A stretch of DNA of 64,000 bases from an uncultured Megasphaera sp. (lineage in GTDB: Bacteria; Bacillota; Negativicutes; Veillonellales; Megasphaeraceae), in assembly GCA_900554215.1 (NCBI GenBank), contig USGG01000004.1, positions 3,744 through 67,743 of the forward strand, read 5' to 3'. The translations under genes and the position numbers were made by a program. How positions within the stretch are numbered: position 1 is the first letter of the stretch; each line of letters begins with the position of its first letter. Shown in pieces: positions 7,808 to 16,753 of the stretch. The notes below the pieces were generated by a model. The model was not told the DNA's origin, searched no databases, and was given only the letters and a program-made list of their open reading frames with translations.

Positions 7808-9967
7808 ATGAAACATTTAAAGATAGCGTACAGCTTTGACGTACAATACTACTTCGTAGACAGCGACAGGGAAATCGTGCCTGTCGAACAGACGGACTTT
7901 ACCGACGTGGCCGTCGCCGTGTTGTCCGACCAGGACTTCGCCTATATCGACAAGATCGACGCGACGGGCTTCGGCATTCCCATCATGATTATCATGCCCG
8001 GCGGCGAACGGCTTCCGGAAAAATATATCGGCAAGGTCGACGCCGTCATTACGGAGGAAATGGTCAACAAGAGCCGCTGCATTTCCACGGCAGAGCGGCT
8101 GGCCAGCAACTACGAGCAGTTTGTCCTGCCGCCCTTTTTTGCCGACCTCGTAGAGTACGTGAGCGAAAAGAACAACCCCTTCGACTGCCCCGGCCATCAG
8201 GACGGCGAATTTTTCAAGAAGCATCCGGCAGGACGCTATCTCTATGATTTCTACGGTCCTCATATTTTCCAATCCGATATATGCAACGCCGACGTTACGC
8301 TGGGCGACTTGCTGATTCACGAAGGGCCGGCTCTGGAAGCCCAGGATTTTGCCGCTGAAGTGTTCCACGCTGACAAGACCTATTTCGTCCTCAACGGCTC
8401 GTCGTCGTCCAATAAGGTCGTGACGAACGCCTTGCTGACGCCGGGAGACTTAGTGCTGTACGACCGGAACAACCATAAATCCGTAGCCATCGGGGCCCTC
8501 ATCCAGGCAGGGGCGACGCCGGTATATTTGGAAACGGCCCGCAATCCTTACGGCTTCATCGGCGGCATTGACGCCCATTGCTTCGACGAAGCCTATCTGC
8601 GCAAGCTGGCTGCCGAGAGGGACCCGGAAAAGGCAAAGCAGCCGCGGCCCTTCCGCCTGGCCGTCATTCAGCTCGGCACCTATGACGGCACGCTGTACAA
8701 CGCCCGCTACGTCGTCGATAAGATAGGCCATCTCTGCGATTACATCCTGTTCGACTCGGCCTGGGTCGGCTACGAGCAGTTTATCCCCATGCTGCGGGAC
8801 AGCTCGCCCCTGCTGCTGGACCTGCACGGCGATGATCCGGGCATCATGGTGACCCAGTCGGTTCACAAGCAGCAGGCCGGCTTTTCCCAGGCCTCGCAGA
8901 TTCATAAAAAGGACAATCACATCCACGACCAGAAGCGCTACTGCAACCACAAGACCTTTAACAACGCTTTCATGGCCAATGCCTCGACGAGCCCCTTTTA
9001 TCCCATGTTCGCTACTATCGCCGTCAACGCCAAAATCCATTCGGGCGACGCTGGCCGGAAGATGTGGCGCGACTGCGTGAAGCTGGGCATTGACGCCCGC
9101 AAGAGCATCCTTCAGCGCTGCCACTACATTAAGCCGTTCATCGCGCCGACGGTGCATGGAAGGCCTTGGCAGGACGGCGACACGGAGCAGATGGCCGACG
9201 ACATCGCTTACTTCACCTTTGAGCCGGGAGCGAAATGGCATGCTTTTGAAGGCTATGGCCCGGACCAGTACCGCGTCGACCCGTGCAAGCTCCTGCTCAC
9301 GACGCCGGGCATCGACGCCGAGACAGGCGAGTACGAAGACTTCGGCATTCACGCCAATATCCTGGCGACGTACCTGCGGGGCAACGGCGTCATCCCGGAA
9401 AAGTGCGACCTGAATTCCATCCTGTTCCTGCTGACGCCGGCGGAAAACTGGAATAAGCTCCGCTTCCTGACGTCGCAGCTCGTCCGCTTCGAACGGTTTG
9501 TCGACAACAACGTGCCCATGCAGGAAGTCCTTTTGGGTGTGTACAACTCCCATCCGGCCCGCTATGCCGGCTACACGATTCAGCAGCTCTGCCAGGAAAT
9601 GCACGATTTCTACAAGGCGAGAAACGTAAAGGATTTGCAGAAAAAGCTGTTCCGCCGCGACTATTTCCCTGAATACGTCATGACGCCGCAGGACGCGCAG
9701 CATGCCTTCATCCGCGGACAAGGCGAGCTCGTGCCTCTCGCCGAGCTGGAAGGACGGATTGCCCTTGAAGGGGCCCTGCCGTATCCGCCAGGCGTCCTCT
9801 GCGTCGTGCCGGGTGAACGGTGGTCGCCGACGGCCGTCCAGTATTTCAAGGCCCTTGAAGAAGGGCTCAACGAGCTTCCCGGCTTTGCCTCGGAAATCCA
9901 GGGAGTGTACCTGGAACACGAAGACGACGGCCGTGTCCACGCCTACGGCTACGTGCTGAAAGAATAA
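7808..9967 (+). CDS. speF: Inducible-type ornithine decarboxylase
   Basis: 719 residues, the size of the large fold-type I Orn/Lys/Arg decarboxylases. Sequence blocks match the SpeF/SpeC branch closely: NNPFDCPGHQDGEFF, CNADVTLGDLLIHEG, NGSSSSNKVVTNALLTPGD, NPYGFIGGID and the PLP-lysine motif SVHKQQAGFSQASQIHKKD. It decarboxylates ornithine to putrescine and CO2, consuming a proton. It has a receiver-like N-terminal wing domain (about 1-110), the PLP core and a C-terminal domain. The SD AAGGAG lies just before the ATG and the gene has its own terminator. Lying right after argBD it could drain ornithine from the arginine pathway, or serve acid resistance; no ornithine antiporter (potE) is adjacent. 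Lysine specificity cannot be fully excluded from sequence. Confidence 0.88.
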   Translation: MKHLKIAYSFDVQYYFVDSDREIVPVEQTDFTDVAVAVLSDQDFAYIDKIDATGFGIPIMIIMPGGERLPEKYIGKVDAVITEEMVNKSRCISTAERLASNYEQFVLPPFFADLVEYVSEKNNPFDCPGHQDGEFFKKHPAGRYLYDFYGPHIFQSDICNADVTLGDLLIHEGPALEAQDFAAEVFHADKTYFVLNGSSSSNKVVTNALLTPGDLVLYDRNNHKSVAIGALIQAGATPVYLETARNPYGFIGGIDAHCFDEAYLRKLAAERDPEKAKQPRPFRLAVIQLGTYDGTLYNARYVVDKIGHLCDYILFDSAWVGYEQFIPMLRDSSPLLLDLHGDDPGIMVTQSVHKQQAGFSQASQIHKKDNHIHDQKRYCNHKTFNNAFMANASTSPFYPMFATIAVNAKIHSGDAGRKMWRDCVKLGIDARKSILQRCHYIKPFIAPTVHGRPWQDGDTEQMADDIAYFTFEPGAKWHAFEGYGPDQYRVDPCKLLLTTPGIDAETGEYEDFGIHANILATYLRGNGVIPEKCDLNSILFLLTPAENWNKLRFLTSQLVRFERFVDNNVPMQEVLLGVYNSHPARYAGYTIQQLCQEMHDFYKARNVKDLQKKLFRRDYFPEYVMTPQDAQHAFIRGQGELVPLAELEGRIALEGALPYPPGVLCVVPGERWSPTAVQYFKALEEGLNELPGFASEIQGVYLEHEDDGRVHAYGYVLKE

Positions 9968-9986
9968 AAGACATGGTAAACTAACT

Positions 9987-10026
9987 AAAAGCCCTGGGCA
10001 GCGTTCTTCGCTGCTCAGGGCTTTTT
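9987..10026. terminator. Bidirectional terminator between speF and metF
   Basis: AAAAGCCCTG and CAGGGCTTTTT arms with an inner CAGCG / CGCTG stem, A-rich on one side and T-rich on the other. It can end transcripts from both convergent genes. Confidence 0.88.
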
Positions 10027-10033
10027 GAATTTC

Positions 10034-10897
10034 TTATAATAAATTTTTTACGGCTTCCGTAATCTTTTTGGCGATATAGGGATTGTTCATCGTGTAGACG
10101 TGGATGCCGTCGACGCCGTTGGCCAGGAGGTCGGCTATCTGGTCGATAGCGTAGGCGATGCCGATGTCCCGCATGGCTTCAGCGTTGTCGCCGTATTTGG
10201 CGATAGCCCGCTGGAACTTGACCGGCAGGGTTGCGCCGCACAGGGATACCATCCGTTCGATTTGCTTCTTATTGGTGACCGGCATGATGCCCGCTTCGAT
10301 GGGGACGTTGATGCCGGCGATTTCGCACCGTTCGAGGAAGCGGTAGAAGGTGGCGTTGTCGAAAAAGAGCTGGGAAATGAGCTCGCTGGCGCCGGCGTCG
10401 ACCTTCGTCTTCAAGTTGCGGATATCGGCGGCCATGGTCTGGGCTTCCGTATGGCCTTCGGGATAGCAGGCGCCGATGATGTTGAATTCAGGGGCGTTCT
10501 GCTTGATGAAGGCTACGAGGTCGTTGGCATGTTCAAAGACATGGGCTCGTTCGCGGCCCGGCGTTTCGTCGCCCCGCAGGGCCAGGATATTTTCGATGCC
10601 TGCCTTTTTCAGCTCGTCCAGGGTACGCAGGGCGTCGTCTTCAGTCAGGTAAATGCAGGGCATATGAGCCGCCGTTTCACAGCCGTAGGTGTGCTTGATA
10701 GCCGAGGCCACTTCGACGGTGCGGTTGCCGCCGCTGCCGCTTCCGCTGGCGCCGCAGGTGACGCTGATGAAATCGGGATGAAGCTGGCTTAGCTCGTCCA
10801 AGGCAGCGTAAATCGTCTCGATAGGCGTATCCGGCTTCGGCGGGAAGACTTCAAAGGAAAAGACTGTTTTTTTGGCAAATAATTCATTTGTGCGCAT
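10034..10897 (-). CDS. metF: 5,10-methylenetetrahydrofolate reductase
   Basis: 287 residues from ATG at 10897, chosen because AAGGAG lies 8 bases upstream; an ATG seven codons earlier has no SD. MetF is a FAD TIM-barrel that reduces methylene-THF to methyl-THF for methionine synthesis. Family blocks: TVFSFEVFPPKPDT near the start, FISVTCGASGSG, HMPCIYLTEDD, ILALRGDETPG, GACYPEGH and QLFFDNATFYRF. A TATAAT reads on the minus strand in the gap to metQ, so metF appears to have its own promoter. It neighbours the SAM-riboswitch-controlled metQ, which makes a small methionine locus. Confidence 0.95.
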   Translation of the reverse strand: MRTNELFAKKTVFSFEVFPPKPDTPIETIYAALDELSQLHPDFISVTCGASGSGSGGNRTVEVASAIKHTYGCETAAHMPCIYLTEDDALRTLDELKKAGIENILALRGDETPGRERAHVFEHANDLVAFIKQNAPEFNIIGACYPEGHTEAQTMAADIRNLKTKVDAGASELISQLFFDNATFYRFLERCEIAGINVPIEAGIMPVTNKKQIERMVSLCGATLPVKFQRAIAKYGDNAEAMRDIGIAYAIDQIADLLANGVDGIHVYTMNNPYIAKKITEAVKNLL

Positions 10898-10996
10898 ATA
10901 TATGGCTCCTTGCTGCATAGCTGACAGGGAATAAGCACGAGTACAGCCGCGCGTTTTTGTTTATATTATACCATGAAGTATGGCCGTATGTATAAC

Positions 10997-11022
10997 AAAA
11001 GGGCCTGGAACGAGGCCCTTTT
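10997..11022 (-). terminator. Terminator of metQ
   Basis: AAAAGGGCCT / AGGCCCTTTT, a 10-bp perfect symmetrical stem with a 6-nt loop and U-tract for the minus-strand metQ message. It separates metQ from metF. Confidence 0.85.
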
Positions 11023-11046
11023 GCATGAATAGATATGTGTGCTGTC

Positions 11047-11880
11047 TTAGAAGCTGGGAAGAATGGCTCCCTGGTATTTGTCTTCGATGAATTTCTTCAC
11101 TTCCGGAGACTGGAGGGCTTTGACGAGAGCCTGGATTTCCGGACGGTTTTCGTCGCCTTCGTGGATGGCTAAGATGTTGGCATACGGCGAATCCTTATCT
11201 TCGAGGAAAATTGCGTCCTTCAGCGGATTGAGGCCGGCTTCCATGGCGAAGTTCGTGTTGATGACGGCGATGTCTACGTCGTCAATGGAGCGGGGAATCT
11301 GGGCGGCTTCCAATTCGACGAACTGGAGGTTTTTGTCGTTTTTCACGATGTCCTGCACCGTAGAGGTGATGCTGCCGTTATCCTTCAGGGAAATCAGGCC
11401 GGCCTTCTGCAGGATGAGCAATGCCCGGCCGCCGTTGGTCGGGTCGTTGGGGATGGCGACCTTTGCGCCGTTTGCCAATTCGTCCAGTTTTGCAACCTTA
11501 TGAGAATAAATGCCCATCGGTTCGATATGGACCTTGCAGATGGCCTTGAGCTTCGTGCCGTGTTCTGCATTGAACGTTTCCATGTAGGGGCCGTGCTGGA
11601 AGAAGTTGGCGTCCAGCTCCTTATCGTTTAAGGCCAGATTCGGCTTGACGTAATCAGTGAATTCGATGATCTTCAAATCGATGCCGTCCTTGGCTAAGAG
11701 GGGCTTGATTTCGTTTAGGATTTCCGCGTGGGGAACGGGCGTTGCGCCGACGGTCAGGACCTTATTCTGCGTCGACTCCTTGCCGCCTGCCGGGGCGTCG
11801 CTGCCGCAGCCGGCGGCCAATACGGCCAGCGCGCAGAGAGCCGCGGCGGCCAGGATCGTAAGTTTTTTGAAATGCTTCAT
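11047..11880 (-). CDS. metQ: MetQ/NlpA family methionine-binding lipoprotein
   Basis: 277 residues. N-terminal signal MKHFKKLTIL, hydrophobic core and the lipobox LAAGC (Cys about residue 25) mark a lipoprotein. The mature part is a NLPA-family solute-binding protein: VGATPVPHAEILNEIKP, ANFFQHGPYMETFN, IEPMGIYSHKV and VAIPNDPTNGGRALL. It binds D/L-methionine for the MetNIQ ABC importer. No metN or metI is adjacent, so the ATPase and permease must be encoded elsewhere. A SAM-I riboswitch lies in its leader, which strongly supports the methionine assignment. SD GGAGGAATC precedes the ATG. Confidence 0.93.
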   Translation of the reverse strand: MKHFKKLTILAAAALCALAVLAAGCGSDAPAGGKESTQNKVLTVGATPVPHAEILNEIKPLLAKDGIDLKIIEFTDYVKPNLALNDKELDANFFQHGPYMETFNAEHGTKLKAICKVHIEPMGIYSHKVAKLDELANGAKVAIPNDPTNGGRALLILQKAGLISLKDNGSITSTVQDIVKNDKNLQFVELEAAQIPRSIDDVDIAVINTNFAMEAGLNPLKDAIFLEDKDSPYANILAIHEGDENRPEIQALVKALQSPEVKKFIEDKYQGAILPSF

Positions 11881-11941
11881 GAATGATTCCTCCTAAATAT
11901 AAAATAATATAGCCTAAGACTGTTCAGCCTTTTATCCCATG

Positions 11942-12080
11942 AAAAAAGCCCCTTTCCCAAGAGAAAGAGGTATCGTCGCAGGGTCTTTATCTCTCGGAAA
12001 TCAATCCGCAGGAATTAGCACCGTCGTTATCGGTTGCCGGGCTTCATTGGGCCAGTCCCTCCGCCGCTCTGGATAAAAGG
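11942..12080 (-). promoter_or_regulatory. SAM-I riboswitch (S-box) with terminator, leader of metQ
   Basis: Read on the minus strand, 12080 to 11984 shows the S-box signature in order: TTATCCAGAG, GGCGGAGGGACTGGCCC, ATGAAGCCCGGCAACC, GGTGCTAATTCC and GAGAGATAA. It is followed by an intrinsic terminator (ACCTCTTTC / GAAAGGGGC, then T6) at 11942-11971. High SAM would favour termination before metQ. Confidence 0.95.
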
Positions 12081-12101
12081 ATGTAAAATTGTCTTGAACA
12101 T

Positions 12102-12129
12102 AGTGTATCATGAATCTCAGATTTGTCAA
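12102..12129 (-). promoter_or_regulatory. Promoter of the metQ riboswitch transcript
   Basis: On the minus strand TTGACA (12129-12124), 16-bp spacer, TACACT (12107-12102), about 20 bases upstream of the aptamer. Confidence 0.7.
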
Positions 12130-12245
12130 ATTGCTATATTTGCATAGTCTGTTGCCCTGATATGACGAGAGCGAAAGTAAAGGGCAGGACGGCAAAAATG
12201 TGATATAATCAAAGGACGAGATATTACATTAGGAGGTAATACAAA

Positions 12246-12668
12246 ATGGAATCGATTCAAGACGTAGTAAAAAAATACCAGCAAGGAGGCAATAACTGCT
12301 CTGAAACGGTATTGAAGGCCTGCAATGAATATTATGGGCTTAACCTGTCGGACGACGTGTTCCGCATGGTATCGGTCATGGGCGGCGGCGTCGGCGGCTC
12401 GGGCTGTCTCTGCGGCGCCCTGAACGGCGCCTGCCATATCCTGGGCCTTCTCGTAGGCCGCAATACGCCGGAAGAAAAGACCAAGGCGGAAATATACGCT
12501 CCCGTAAAGGAATTTTATCAGCTGTGGACGGGCAAGTTCCACGCGTCGTGCTGCCGCGTCCTCAAGAGCCCGGCCAACGGCGGCCCCGTATCCTGTCCGG
12601 AGCTCATGATCGGCACGGCGGAGCTGCTGGCTCGCTTTATTGAAGAAAAAGGCCTGCTGAAAAAATAG
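12246..12668 (+). CDS. C-GCAxxG-C-C family protein
   Basis: 140 residues with the cysteine pattern of the C_GCAxxG_C_C family: a first Cys in GGNNCSETVL (about residue 19), GCLCGALNGACHILG in the middle, and CCRVLK plus VSCPEL towards the end. Members are small, cytosolic, presumed redox or metal-binding proteins of unknown biochemical role, common in anaerobes. It has a strong SD (TTAGGAGG), a TATAAT at 12204-12209 and its own terminator, so it is monocistronic. It is divergent from the metQ riboswitch promoter. Function cannot be stated more precisely. Confidence 0.85.
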   Translation: MESIQDVVKKYQQGGNNCSETVLKACNEYYGLNLSDDVFRMVSVMGGGVGGSGCLCGALNGACHILGLLVGRNTPEEKTKAEIYAPVKEFYQLWTGKFHASCCRVLKSPANGGPVSCPELMIGTAELLARFIEEKGLLKK

Positions 12669-12678
12669 ATCCTGCGTA

Positions 12679-12715
12679 ACAGTCCTCGCATAGAAGGTGC
12701 GGGGACTGTTTTTTT
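12679..12715 (+). terminator. Terminator after the C-GCAxxG-C-C gene
   Basis: AACAGTCC-CGCA / TGCG-GGACTGTT stem with one mismatch, 7-nt loop and T7 tract. Confidence 0.88.
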
Positions 12716-12890
12716 GAAATCGTTACAAAAATGAAGACTCTGGCCAGGCGTAAATGACCGGATGTGCAGGGGCTATACGGCACAGGGGACTCAGTGGCGC
12801 GGCCAGCCTGTCGCGGCGGCGGCAGATATGATATAATGTATACTTAGCGAGTTATATCAGCAACGCAGCAATATAGATGAGAGGGTAATC

Positions 12891-14810
12891 ATGGGAAGTA
12901 TAAAAGTACAGAAATTATCGAAATCATTCGGCGTCCATACGGTGTTTCAGGACGTGTCCTTTGAAATACGCCGCGGCGAGCGCGTCGGCCTCATCGGAGC
13001 CAACGGCGCAGGCAAGTCGACGCTCCTGAAATGCCTCATGGGGCAGGAAGAATACGACGGCGGCGTCTTCGTCGTGTCCGAAGGCGAATCGGTCGGCTAT
13101 CTGCAGCAGGACATTACCTTTGAAGACGACGTGACCCTGCGGCAGACCATCACCGAGGCCTGGCAGGACGTGCTGCGCCTGGAAGAACAGCTCAAGGATG
13201 CGGAGAAGGACATGCAGGCCCATCCCGACGATGAAACCGTCATGAACAAATACGCCCGCCTGCAGGAACGGTTCGAATGGCTCGGCGGCTATGAATACGA
13301 ATCTATGTCCCGGAAGATCGTCCACGGCTTAGGCTTCGGCGAGGACGATCTGGACCGGCCGGTACAGCAGTTTTCCGGCGGCCAGAAAACGCGCATCAAC
13401 CTGGCTAAGGCCTTAGTTCGCCGTCCCGATTACTTATTTCTCGACGAACCGACAAACCATCTGGACATGGATATGCTGGAATGGCTGGAAGGCTACTTGC
13501 TGTCCTACGGCGGCGGCATCCTCATCGTATCTCATGACCGCTATTTCCTGGACAAGGTGGCAACGGGCATCCTGGAGCTGGAACACGGCAAGGTGACTAA
13601 GTACAAAGGCAACTATTCCCGGTACATCGTCCAGCGGACGGAGCAGCGCAAGGCCTTAGAAAAGGCTTACCAAAAACAGCAGGAGCATATCCGCCAGACC
13701 GAAGAATATATCCGCAAGTATAAGGCCGGCATCAAGGCCAAGCAGGCCCGGGGCCGCCAGTCCCAGCTCAACCGGCTGGAGCGCATCGAGCTGGCCCCAG
13801 AAGCGGAAAGGCTGCATTTCCATTTTGCGCCGGCAGAAGAATGCGGTCAGAAGGTCCTGGTCCTCGACGATATCTGCGGCGGCTTCGGTGACCGGCAGTT
13901 GTTCGACCACTTGTCCCTGCTGCTGCGCCGCGGCGAGTCGGCGTCCCTCATCGGGCCGAACGGCACGGGCAAGACGACGCTCCTGCGCATGATTATGGGC
14001 GAAATCGAAGCAGACAAGGGGCACATCACCCTGGGCAGCCGCGTGCATATTGGCTACTTTGCCCAGGAGCATACGGATTTGCACGGCGCCTGGACGGTGC
14101 TGGAAGAAATTATGAACGATTTCAGCTACGGCGAAGATGAAGCCCGTTCTGTACTGGGGCGCTTCCTCTTTCAGGGCGACGATGTATTTAAGGTCGTCGA
14201 CAGCCTGAGCGGCGGCGAACAGGCGCGGCTGGCCTTGTTGAAGCTGTTTTTGCAGGGAGCCAACTTCCTCATCCTCGACGAACCGACGAACCACCTCGAC
14301 ATCCCGACGAGGGAAGTGCTGGAACAGGCCTTGCAGGAATTCGGCGGCACATACCTCGTCGTATCCCACGACCGCTATTTCCTGGACAAGATTACCCAGC
14401 GGACCCTCGTGCTGGAAGATAAGAAGATCAAGGAATTTTTAGGAAACTACACCTATTACCGGGAAAAGGTGCGGGAAGCAGAAGAGCGGGTGGCCCAGGA
14501 ATTGGCCGAACGGGAGGCGGAACAGGCCGCGGCAAAGCCTAAGCCGGCCGCTGCAGCAGCCAAGGCGGAACCGCCGGCCAAGAAAGGGACTGCGCGCAAG
14601 GAACCGTCGTATGGGACGGCCTTGAAGCTGGAAAAAATAGAAATGAAAATCGCCGAGCTGGAAGCGACGCTCAAGATGTACGAAGTGCAGATGAACCTGC
14701 CCGACGTGCAGACCGACGCTGGCAAGATGATGGAGCTGACCCGCCTTTACGACGAAACGCAGGCACAGCTGGACGCCGCGTACGAGACGTGGGAGCGACT
14801 TTCTGAATAG
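12891..14810 (+). CDS. ABC-F family ATPase (YdiF-like)
   Basis: 639 residues with two ABC ATPase domains on one chain and no membrane segments, the ABC-F layout. Domain 1: Walker A GANGAGKST (residues 36-44), signature FSGGQKTR, Walker B LFLDEPTNHLD. A charged helical linker (about 230-300; many K/E/Q/R) corresponds to the P-site tRNA-interaction region. Domain 2: Walker A GPNGTGKTT (about 355), signature LSGGEQAR, LILDEPTNHLD. The C-terminus is Ala/Lys-rich then coiled coil. ABC-F proteins act on ribosomes; some give antibiotic resistance, but the YdiF/Uup-like length and tail suggest a housekeeping translation factor. TATAAT at 12832-12837 is a plausible promoter; I see no attenuator leader as found in resistance members. 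Confidence 0.9.
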   Translation: MGSIKVQKLSKSFGVHTVFQDVSFEIRRGERVGLIGANGAGKSTLLKCLMGQEEYDGGVFVVSEGESVGYLQQDITFEDDVTLRQTITEAWQDVLRLEEQLKDAEKDMQAHPDDETVMNKYARLQERFEWLGGYEYESMSRKIVHGLGFGEDDLDRPVQQFSGGQKTRINLAKALVRRPDYLFLDEPTNHLDMDMLEWLEGYLLSYGGGILIVSHDRYFLDKVATGILELEHGKVTKYKGNYSRYIVQRTEQRKALEKAYQKQQEHIRQTEEYIRKYKAGIKAKQARGRQSQLNRLERIELAPEAERLHFHFAPAEECGQKVLVLDDICGGFGDRQLFDHLSLLLRRGESASLIGPNGTGKTTLLRMIMGEIEADKGHITLGSRVHIGYFAQEHTDLHGAWTVLEEIMNDFSYGEDEARSVLGRFLFQGDDVFKVVDSLSGGEQARLALLKLFLQGANFLILDEPTNHLDIPTREVLEQALQEFGGTYLVVSHDRYFLDKITQRTLVLEDKKIKEFLGNYTYYREKVREAEERVAQELAEREAEQAAAKPKPAAAAAKAEPPAKKGTARKEPSYGTALKLEKIEMKIAELEATLKMYEVQMNLPDVQTDAGKMMELTRLYDETQAQLDAAYETWERLSE

Positions 14811-14963
14811 CTATTCTAATCATGAATTGTATGACAAAATAATATATAACCAAATAGAATTAATTTTGGTAAAACGTAGAACCATAAGTAATTATCGGAA
14901 GAGAGCCTGTCTTTCTAACGACGTCTTGCCTTGTAAATGATAAATATATTGAAAATAGCAGCC

Positions 14964-14991
14964 TTTACAATATATTTTAACGTGCTATACT
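14964..14991 (+). promoter_or_regulatory. Promoter of the D-lactate dehydrogenase-like gene
   Basis: TTTACA (14964-14969), 16-bp spacer, TATACT (14986-14991). Transcription from here would begin at about the first base of the structured leader that follows. Confidence 0.75.
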
Positions 14992-14995
14992 ATCT

Positions 14996-15090
14996 TCAAT
15001 CGCTTTTTAGCCGGTAGGATTTCCTACACTCGCGAGCGGCTCAAAGTGAGGGGTATGAGCTAAATTTTAGATACAGAAAGAAGCGATTGA
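14996..15090 (+). promoter_or_regulatory. Structured RNA leader, candidate riboswitch or translational control element
   Basis: The 5' end TCAATCGCTT (14996-15005) is perfectly complementary to AAGCGATTGA (15081-15090), whose last base touches the ATG at 15091. Inside are TTTAGC/GCTAAA (15006-15011 with 15059-15064) and hairpin GTAGG/CCTAC (15014-15018 with 15023-15027). Alternatives compete: AGCCG (15009-15013) with CGGCT (15037-15041), or GCTCA (15039-15043) with TGAGC (15056-15060). The closing helix would occlude the ribosome site. I do not recognise it as any riboswitch class I know. Confidence 0.6.
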
Positions 15091-16500
15091 ATGATGGCAA
15101 CGTTTAATCCGGTTACGCCGGAATTACTGGAAAAATTACGAAACGTCGTAGGGGATAAATTCGTCAAAACCGACGAAGACTATTTGACGGCCTATCAGAC
15201 TGATGAAGAAGGAAATTCGATTTACTTCCGCAAGCCGGAAGTCGTCGTATTTCCCGGCAGTACGGAAGAAGTAGCGGCGATCGTCAAGCTGGCGAACGAG
15301 TATTTGGTTCCATTGACGCCCCGTTCGGCCGGCTCCGGCGTCGCCTGCGGCGCTATTCCCGTATACCATGGCATCGTCGTCGAATTGGAACGCATGAATA
15401 AAATTTTGAAATTTGACGCCGACAATATGTACGCCACTTGCCAGACCGGCGTATTGACTGGCGAGCTGCAGGCTGAAGCGCGCAAGCATAACCTGTTATA
15501 CGCAGGCGATCCATCCAGTGCCGAAAGCTGCCAAATCGGCGGCAACGTCGCCAACAACGCCGGCGGCAATAAAGCCGTCAAATACGGCACGACGCGCCAC
15601 CAGATTTACAGCCTGAAAGTCGTTACGCCGACAGGCGATATCGTCACGCTCGGCGCGCGTCTGCAAAAATGCTCTACCGGCTTATGCCTGGAACAGCTGC
15701 TGGCAGGCTCGGAAGGTATTTTAGGCATCATCACAGAGGTTACAGTTAAACTTCGTCCGTTACCGCCGTATAGCTTCAACATGGTCTGCGTGTTTAAATC
15801 CGATGAAGAAGCCTTCGCCCTGCCGAATAAGATTTTAAAGGCCGGCATCGACCCGACGAGCATCGAATTTATGGATAACGAAGCATTGCAGCTTACCTGC
15901 AAATTCCTGGACATGAAGATGCCCCACGTCGACGACGGCTGCGACTATGTCATCGTTACTGTCGAATCGTTTAACGAAGAAGATTCGGACCGCAAGATGG
16001 AACAGCTCTGCGACTTGGCGGAAGCCAACGGCTCTATTGACGAATTTGAAGCTGACGCCCGTATCTGGAAGCTGCGCAAGCAATTTGCCGAAGCGGCCCG
16101 CAGCGTCGACAAGATGTTCCAGACGGAAGATTTCGTCGTGCCGCTGGACAAAATTCCCGATATTACGAAACAGCTGCCGGAACTGCGCCGGAAATACGAC
16201 TTGTACTGCGTCACCGTAGCTCATATCGGCGACGGCAACATTCATGTCTTGCCGCTGAACAATAAAAGGTTGTCGCCGGAAGAATGGTTTAACAAAATCA
16301 AAGCCTTTCATCACGATTTGTTCCCTCGCGTATATGCTCTAGGCGGCAAAATGTCGGGAGAACACGGCATCGGCTTTAAGAAATTGGAAGAATTCGAAGC
16401 CTGTACGCCTGAAGGAGAATTGAAGATGATCCGGGCTATTAAAAAGGCTTTGGATCCAAATGATATTATGAATCCAGGCAAACTCGTCAACGTCGGTTAA
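15091..16500 (+). CDS. FAD-binding 2-hydroxyacid oxidoreductase (D-lactate dehydrogenase / GlcD type)
   Basis: 469 residues, FAD-binding PCMH-type flavoprotein of the GlcD/D-LDH family. FAD-binding half: PEVVVFPGSTEEVAAIVKLA, TPRSAGSGVACGAIP, then CQIGGNVANNAGGNKAVKYG and LLAGSEGILGIITEVTVKL. C-terminal cap: VAHIGDGNIHVLPL with metal-binding His, GEHGIGFKK and the closing DPNDIMNPGKLVN. It oxidises D-lactate or a related 2-hydroxyacid to the 2-oxoacid. In Megasphaera-like lactate users this enzyme class passes electrons to ETF; no etf genes are adjacent. Expression is probably controlled through the structured leader that ends at its start codon; the second ATG (15094) is an alternative start. 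Confidence 0.87.
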   Translation: MMATFNPVTPELLEKLRNVVGDKFVKTDEDYLTAYQTDEEGNSIYFRKPEVVVFPGSTEEVAAIVKLANEYLVPLTPRSAGSGVACGAIPVYHGIVVELERMNKILKFDADNMYATCQTGVLTGELQAEARKHNLLYAGDPSSAESCQIGGNVANNAGGNKAVKYGTTRHQIYSLKVVTPTGDIVTLGARLQKCSTGLCLEQLLAGSEGILGIITEVTVKLRPLPPYSFNMVCVFKSDEEAFALPNKILKAGIDPTSIEFMDNEALQLTCKFLDMKMPHVDDGCDYVIVTVESFNEEDSDRKMEQLCDLAEANGSIDEFEADARIWKLRKQFAEAARSVDKMFQTEDFVVPLDKIPDITKQLPELRRKYDLYCVTVAHIGDGNIHVLPLNNKRLSPEEWFNKIKAFHHDLFPRVYALGGKMSGEHGIGFKKLEEFEACTPEGELKMIRAIKKALDPNDIMNPGKLVNVG

Positions 16501-16529
16501 GTGCAGCTTTATAGATCATGACAAAGATA

Positions 16530-16572
16530 ACGGCAGGGTTTATACTTTTTAATATATTCCCTGTCGTTTTTT
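16530..16572 (+). terminator. Terminator after the D-LDH-like gene
   Basis: ACGGCAGGG / CCCTGTCGT arms with one G-T pair and a large AT loop, then T6. Confidence 0.75.
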
Positions 16573-16652
16573 ATTACCTTATAGAATTACATAATATGTA
16601 AAGAAAGAATGAACTTGTGCCATATTTTCGCGGAAAGATAGTCATAAAAATG

Positions 16653-16681
16653 TTGATATAACCATACAAATAGATTATAGT
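16653..16681 (+). promoter_or_regulatory. Promoter of the HTH regulator
   Basis: TTGATA (16653-16658), 17-bp spacer, TATAGT (16676-16681), in AT-rich DNA about 70 bases before the gene. Confidence 0.65.
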
Positions 16682-16753
16682 TATATAAGGTAGATAATGA
16701 AGTAAATGGGAATGCGGTGTTCCCCGTTGTTGCAGTGGAGCTAGGGTGGTACG

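Noticed and set aside
8450..9940. 496-residue minus-strand open frame over the ornithine decarboxylase gene
   Set aside because: Antisense shadow; the plus-strand protein has unmistakable SpeF motifs.
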